Shown here piece by piece: positions 37,723 through 40,277 of a stretch of 40,277 bases of DNA. The stretch is from positions 1 to 40,277 of the IMG/VR virus record IMGVR_UViG_3300032278_004274; one strand, given 5' to 3'. Source of the DNA: a virus. The notes below the pieces were generated by a model. It had not been told where the DNA came from, made no database searches, and saw nothing but the letters and a program-made list of their open reading frames with translations. The stretch's first letter is position 1. Each line of letters starts with the position of its first letter. A program made the translations under genes and the position numbers.

Positions 37723-38489
37723 TGGCCAGAAACTACTACACCATCACGACGCGTGCGGCTCGCCAGAAGCTGAACCAACTGGTAGCGCTGCACCGCGAGT
37801 TGGACCTCACCCACATTGCTATTGGCGACGGCGGCGGGGCCGAGTACGACCCACAAGAAACACAGCCCGGTCTCATTCGGGAAAAGTGGCGCGGCCCGAT
37901 CAACAGTCTGACGCCCGATCCTAGCAACAAGGATCAGCTGATTGTCGAGGCCGCCATTCCCGACGAAGTGGGCGATTTTTACGTGCGTGAGGCTTGCATC
38001 ATCGATCGCGATGGCGATGCCTATGCGATCGCCAGCCTGCCGGAGTCGTACAAGCCTACGTTGCCAAGTGGCAGCAACAAGCAGATGAACATCCGGCTCA
38101 CGCTGGCCACCGCCAACGCGAGCAGCATTCGCCTGGTCATCGACCCCAACGTGACGATGGCCACCCGCCAATGGACTGAGGACGCCCTGGCTACGGCGAT
38201 CGCGCCTTTAGCCCTTGCATTCGTCAACAACGCCAGCAACGACGTCGCATTGCGCGAGTCGTTGGAAACGCTTCGCAAAAGCTCGGTGACGCACGGCAAC
38301 AGCGTGATCTGGTTTCGCCAGCGCCTGGACGCGCTGGAAGCCGCTCCGAACCTAGACGTTGTCACCGCCCGTCTGGCGTCGGTGATCCTGGCGCAAAGCA
38401 AGTCCCTGCAAGATCTGCGCGACCAGAACAAGGCACTCAGTGACGCGCTGGCGCTAGTGAATCGGCGCCTTGCCTACTACTTTCCTTAG
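37722..38489 (+). CDS. short tail fibre protein (P2 H N-terminal type)
   Basis: The first 150 residues of this 255-residue protein match the N-terminal domain of P2 H-type fibres (DUF3751): YYTITTRAARQKLNQLVALH, LTHIAIGDGGGAEYDPQETQ, then IPDEVGDFYVREACIIDRDG. This is the part that attaches to the baseplate. The rest is helical and ends in a likely coiled coil (SKSLQDLRDQNKALSDALAL). The protein is short compared with usual fibres of 500 residues or more and lacks a visible receptor-binding tip. The following gene may supply that part. Confidence 0.9.
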   Translation: MARNYYTITTRAARQKLNQLVALHRELDLTHIAIGDGGGAEYDPQETQPGLIREKWRGPINSLTPDPSNKDQLIVEAAIPDEVGDFYVREACIIDRDGDAYAIASLPESYKPTLPSGSNKQMNIRLTLATANASSIRLVIDPNVTMATRQWTEDALATAIAPLALAFVNNASNDVALRESLETLRKSSVTHGNSVIWFRQRLDALEAAPNLDVVTARLASVILAQSKSLQDLRDQNKALSDALALVNRRLAYYFP

Positions 38490-38507
38490 CATTTATCAGG
38501 AGCCACC

Positions 38508-39311
38508 ATGGGAATGTCCGAAGACATCGCACGCCTGACCACCGCGGCCCAGGATCTCGTCAACACTTTCACGGGCAAAGCTGCGGCAATCGACGCTTCG
38601 GTCGCTGCAGCGCTTCAGGCCGCACCATCGATGCAGCGGACGTACGTTGTCGACTCTGTCGCCGGCGATGATGCCGCTGCGGGCACCGTCGCGGCACCAC
38701 TGCGAACGATCAAAAAGGCGGTTGACCTGACGCCGAGCGGCGGCAGCGTAGAAATCCTGCTCAAGCCAGCGCAGGTATTCCTGATCGACGCCGACATCAA
38801 CGTTGTGAACAAGATCGTCCGCATCGACCGTCAGGCCGTAGGCACGAAGCCAATCATTCGCCCTAAGGGGTACCTCGATACGGGTGGCCTCAACGCCAAC
38901 TATGGCTTCTATGGTTTCGGAGGGACGATACTGTTTCTCAACTGCACGCTCGAGTCCGCGTCCAAGACCGATGCCGCCAAGGCAAACGGTTTCCTCCTGG
39001 GATTGCTGCGCCGATGCGACTTGGCCACGCTGACGGTGGCTGTGTTTGGATGCGACGTTGTCCTGCAGGGGCTACCCCTCGCCCATATTGCGGCCGCCTG
39101 CCAGCGCACGGACATGTGGATGTACATCGTATCCATCACGACGCCTGGCGCTGGCATGCTTGTCGTGTCCGAAACCAACCCGTTCACCCTGTATGCGGCA
39201 AACATGACACTACCGGGCGGAACAACGATTGCGTCCTTGATCACCGGTATGGTCAAGGACACCAACGCCGTGCCGGTGCCGCGCAACGTCGAATCGAACC
39301 TGGTTCTGTAA
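38508..39311 (+). CDS. beta-helix-like tail spike or fibre tip candidate
   Basis: This 267-residue protein starts with a helical trimerisation-like region (about 1-40), then VVDSVAGDDAAAGTVAAPLR and TIKKAVDLTPSGGSVEILL, a pattern seen at the start of right-handed beta-helix proteins such as tail spikes. The remaining part is beta-rich with repeated short hydrophobic strands. No catalytic motif is clear. AGGAG lies five bases before the ATG. Its place between the short fibre and the fibre-assembly gene suggests that it is the receptor-binding component, which is inference. Confidence 0.7.
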   Translation: MGMSEDIARLTTAAQDLVNTFTGKAAAIDASVAAALQAAPSMQRTYVVDSVAGDDAAAGTVAAPLRTIKKAVDLTPSGGSVEILLKPAQVFLIDADINVVNKIVRIDRQAVGTKPIIRPKGYLDTGGLNANYGFYGFGGTILFLNCTLESASKTDAAKANGFLLGLLRRCDLATLTVAVFGCDVVLQGLPLAHIAAACQRTDMWMYIVSITTPGAGMLVVSETNPFTLYAANMTLPGGTTIASLITGMVKDTNAVPVPRNVESNLVL

Positions 39312-39367
39312 GCCGATAGCGTCGTTTCGCCCGCAGTTCCCAATACAACTATCCGAACAGGTTCTAC

Positions 39368-39808
39368 ATGCTGACCCTCACATACGACGGAAAAAACCTC
39401 GTCAACTGGACCCGCGAAGCACTGGTCGCCGCCGGCGTGCCGGAAACGGTAGTCAAGGCTGCAGAACTCGATGCTGCCCGCGTGGCGCGGCTTGCCGGCA
39501 TCAACGCCGAGTTTTCCAAAGCCATGGCCGCCGCCAAGGCCGGTACGCCGGATGACGAAGCCAATTTGTTGGCCACGCAGATGCGTGAGGCGGCCGAGTA
39601 TGCCGCCAATCCCGCATCCCCAACCCCGATGCTCTCGGCTATCGCGGCCTCGCGAGGTATTGATCTCGCCAAGTTGGTGGCTGAGGTTCAAACGAAGGTC
39701 GCGGTCTACTCGGGCGCCGCCGGCGAACTGATCGGGAAACGCCAGCGCCTCGAGGCGGACCTGCAGGCTGCGGAAACGCTCGAGGCAATCGAATCGCTCA
39801 CGTGGTAA
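39368..39808 (+). CDS. probable tail fibre assembly protein
   Basis: This 146-residue protein is helical, with MLTLTYDGKNLVNWTREALV at the start and a long helix at the end (IGKRQRLEADLQAAETLEAI). The N-terminal part is beta-like and the centre Ala-rich. Short proteins of this kind follow fibre genes in many tailed phages and assist trimerisation. I cannot name a family with confidence, so the call rests on position and general shape. It begins 56 bp after the spike gene, with a weak CAGG ribosome site. Confidence 0.6.
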   Translation: MLTLTYDGKNLVNWTREALVAAGVPETVVKAAELDAARVARLAGINAEFSKAMAAAKAGTPDDEANLLATQMREAAEYAANPASPTPMLSAIAASRGIDLAKLVAEVQTKVAVYSGAAGELIGKRQRLEADLQAAETLEAIESLTW

Positions 39809-39815
39809 CGTCGCC

Positions 39816-40277
39816 ATGCAGATCGCGTTCTATAGGGGCCGAAAGCGGTGGCTGGACCGCCTGATCCAGTGGTGGTCGCGTGGTCCATACAGCCACTGTG
39901 AATTGGTGCTCGAGAAGGCCCCGAATGGCACGCACGTCTGCGCGTCGTCATCGTGGGTGGACGGCGGCGTTCGGATGAAGGCTATCGACCTTTCCGGCCC
40001 GGCGTGGGTGGTGGTCGATGTGCCAGTATCGCTGGATACCGTCCGCCAGGCCGAAGAGTGGTTCCGACGGCATGACGGCGAGGGCTACGACATCCTGGGC
40101 TTGGTCGGCATGGTCCTGCGTACACGCAACCGTGCGGACGGAAAGCGCTGGTTCTGCTCGGAGGCCGTTGCCGCGGCGCTGGGCTGGTCGGAGCCCTGGC
40201 GCCTTGACCCGACCACGCTTAACTACGTCTTGGCGTGGCGCTGGATGCCGATCGGCGATCCAACGCCACGCCTGTAA
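39816..40277 (+). CDS. permuted NlpC/P60-like (papain-fold) enzyme
   Basis: This 153-residue protein looks like a circularly permuted NlpC/P60 member of the YiiX/LRAT type. It has RGPYSHCEL with the likely catalytic histidine (H27) first, CASSSWVDGGVR, YDILGLVGMV, and then WFCSEAVAAALG with the likely nucleophile C114. This order His before Cys is typical of the permuted group. Such enzymes act on amide or ester bonds in peptidoglycan, lipids or proteins. Placed at the end of the fibre block, it might be a virion hydrolase or an accessory enzyme. No signal peptide is seen. The gene ends at the last base of the window. Confidence 0.8.
   Translation: MQIAFYRGRKRWLDRLIQWWSRGPYSHCELVLEKAPNGTHVCASSSWVDGGVRMKAIDLSGPAWVVVDVPVSLDTVRQAEEWFRRHDGEGYDILGLVGMVLRTRNRADGKRWFCSEAVAAALGWSEPWRLDPTTLNYVLAWRWMPIGDPTPRL

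Noticed and set aside
1-40277. CRISPR arrays, tRNA or rRNA genes, insertion sequences, phage att ends
   Set aside because: No regularly spaced repeats, no cloverleaf-like sequences, no IS-type transposase with inverted repeats, and no terminal repeats were seen; the phage ends probably lie outside the window.

Overview
This window is an almost complete Mu-like transposable prophage of about 40 kb, probably from a GC-rich betaproteobacterium of the Burkholderiales (Burkholderia, Ralstonia or Cupriavidus type). The host guess rests on the strong G/C preference at third codon positions and on the gene order, which resembles BcepMu-type phages; it is inference. The window starts at the stop codon of one gene and ends at the stop codon of another. 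The att ends, transposase end-binding sites and host flanks are not visible.

Left arm (about 1-12,970), transcribed leftwards: a tightly packed early operon, with many ATGA or TGATG stop/start overlaps. In transcription order it holds an HTH protein, two small unknown genes, an IclR-type HTH protein, a DUF3102-like protein, the DDE transposase (MuA/TnpA type) and its AAA+ partner (MuB/TnpB type). After these come several small unknown genes, a DUF3164 protein, a phage-encoded HU, an exported lipoprotein and several very small proteins, some predicted to span the membrane. Two large modular proteins of unknown function follow, then GemA and finally a Mor/C-family activator. A further gene (1-462) lies beyond a 450-bp regulatory-looking gap.

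Switch (12,970-14,140): a small Ner/Cro-like gene on the minus strand faces the repressor on the plus strand. Between them are two identical-half-site operators (GCTCA-N6-TGAGC), the second covering the repressor start codon. Two accessory membrane-protein genes follow (14,397-15,571). One carries a motif that is also present in the C-terminal tail of the repressor.

Right arm (15,600-40,277), transcribed rightwards: a lysis module (GH108 endolysin, holin-like protein, DUF2730 and gp26-like proteins), then terminase small and large subunits, portal, and Mu F-like and G-like head proteins. The protease has a nested scaffold, and a lambda-like decoration protein (gpD type) and major capsid (gpE type) follow. 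The tail is P2-like and contractile: gp36/gp37/gp38-like connectors, sheath, tube, a chaperone pair that needs recoding, tape measure, U, X, D, V, W, J, I, a short fibre, a beta-helix-like spike candidate, a fibre-assembly protein and a permuted NlpC/P60-like enzyme. The capsid and tail therefore combine Mu, lambda and P2 modules.

The most notable regulatory signal is one dyad, consensus ATTTGAAC-NN-GTTCAAAT. It occurs upstream of the endolysin, of the protease/scaffold and of the W-J-I baseplate block. The first two match the places where Mu has its late promoters Plys and PI, and the third lies in the tail region, as Mu's PP does. Because only one Mor/C-family gene is visible, that protein is the natural candidate to bind all three. 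Other points of interest are a divergent small membrane-protein gene inserted in the tail operon, the membrane-anchored relative of the repressor tail, and a group of early-operon microproteins plus a lipoprotein that could act in superinfection control.
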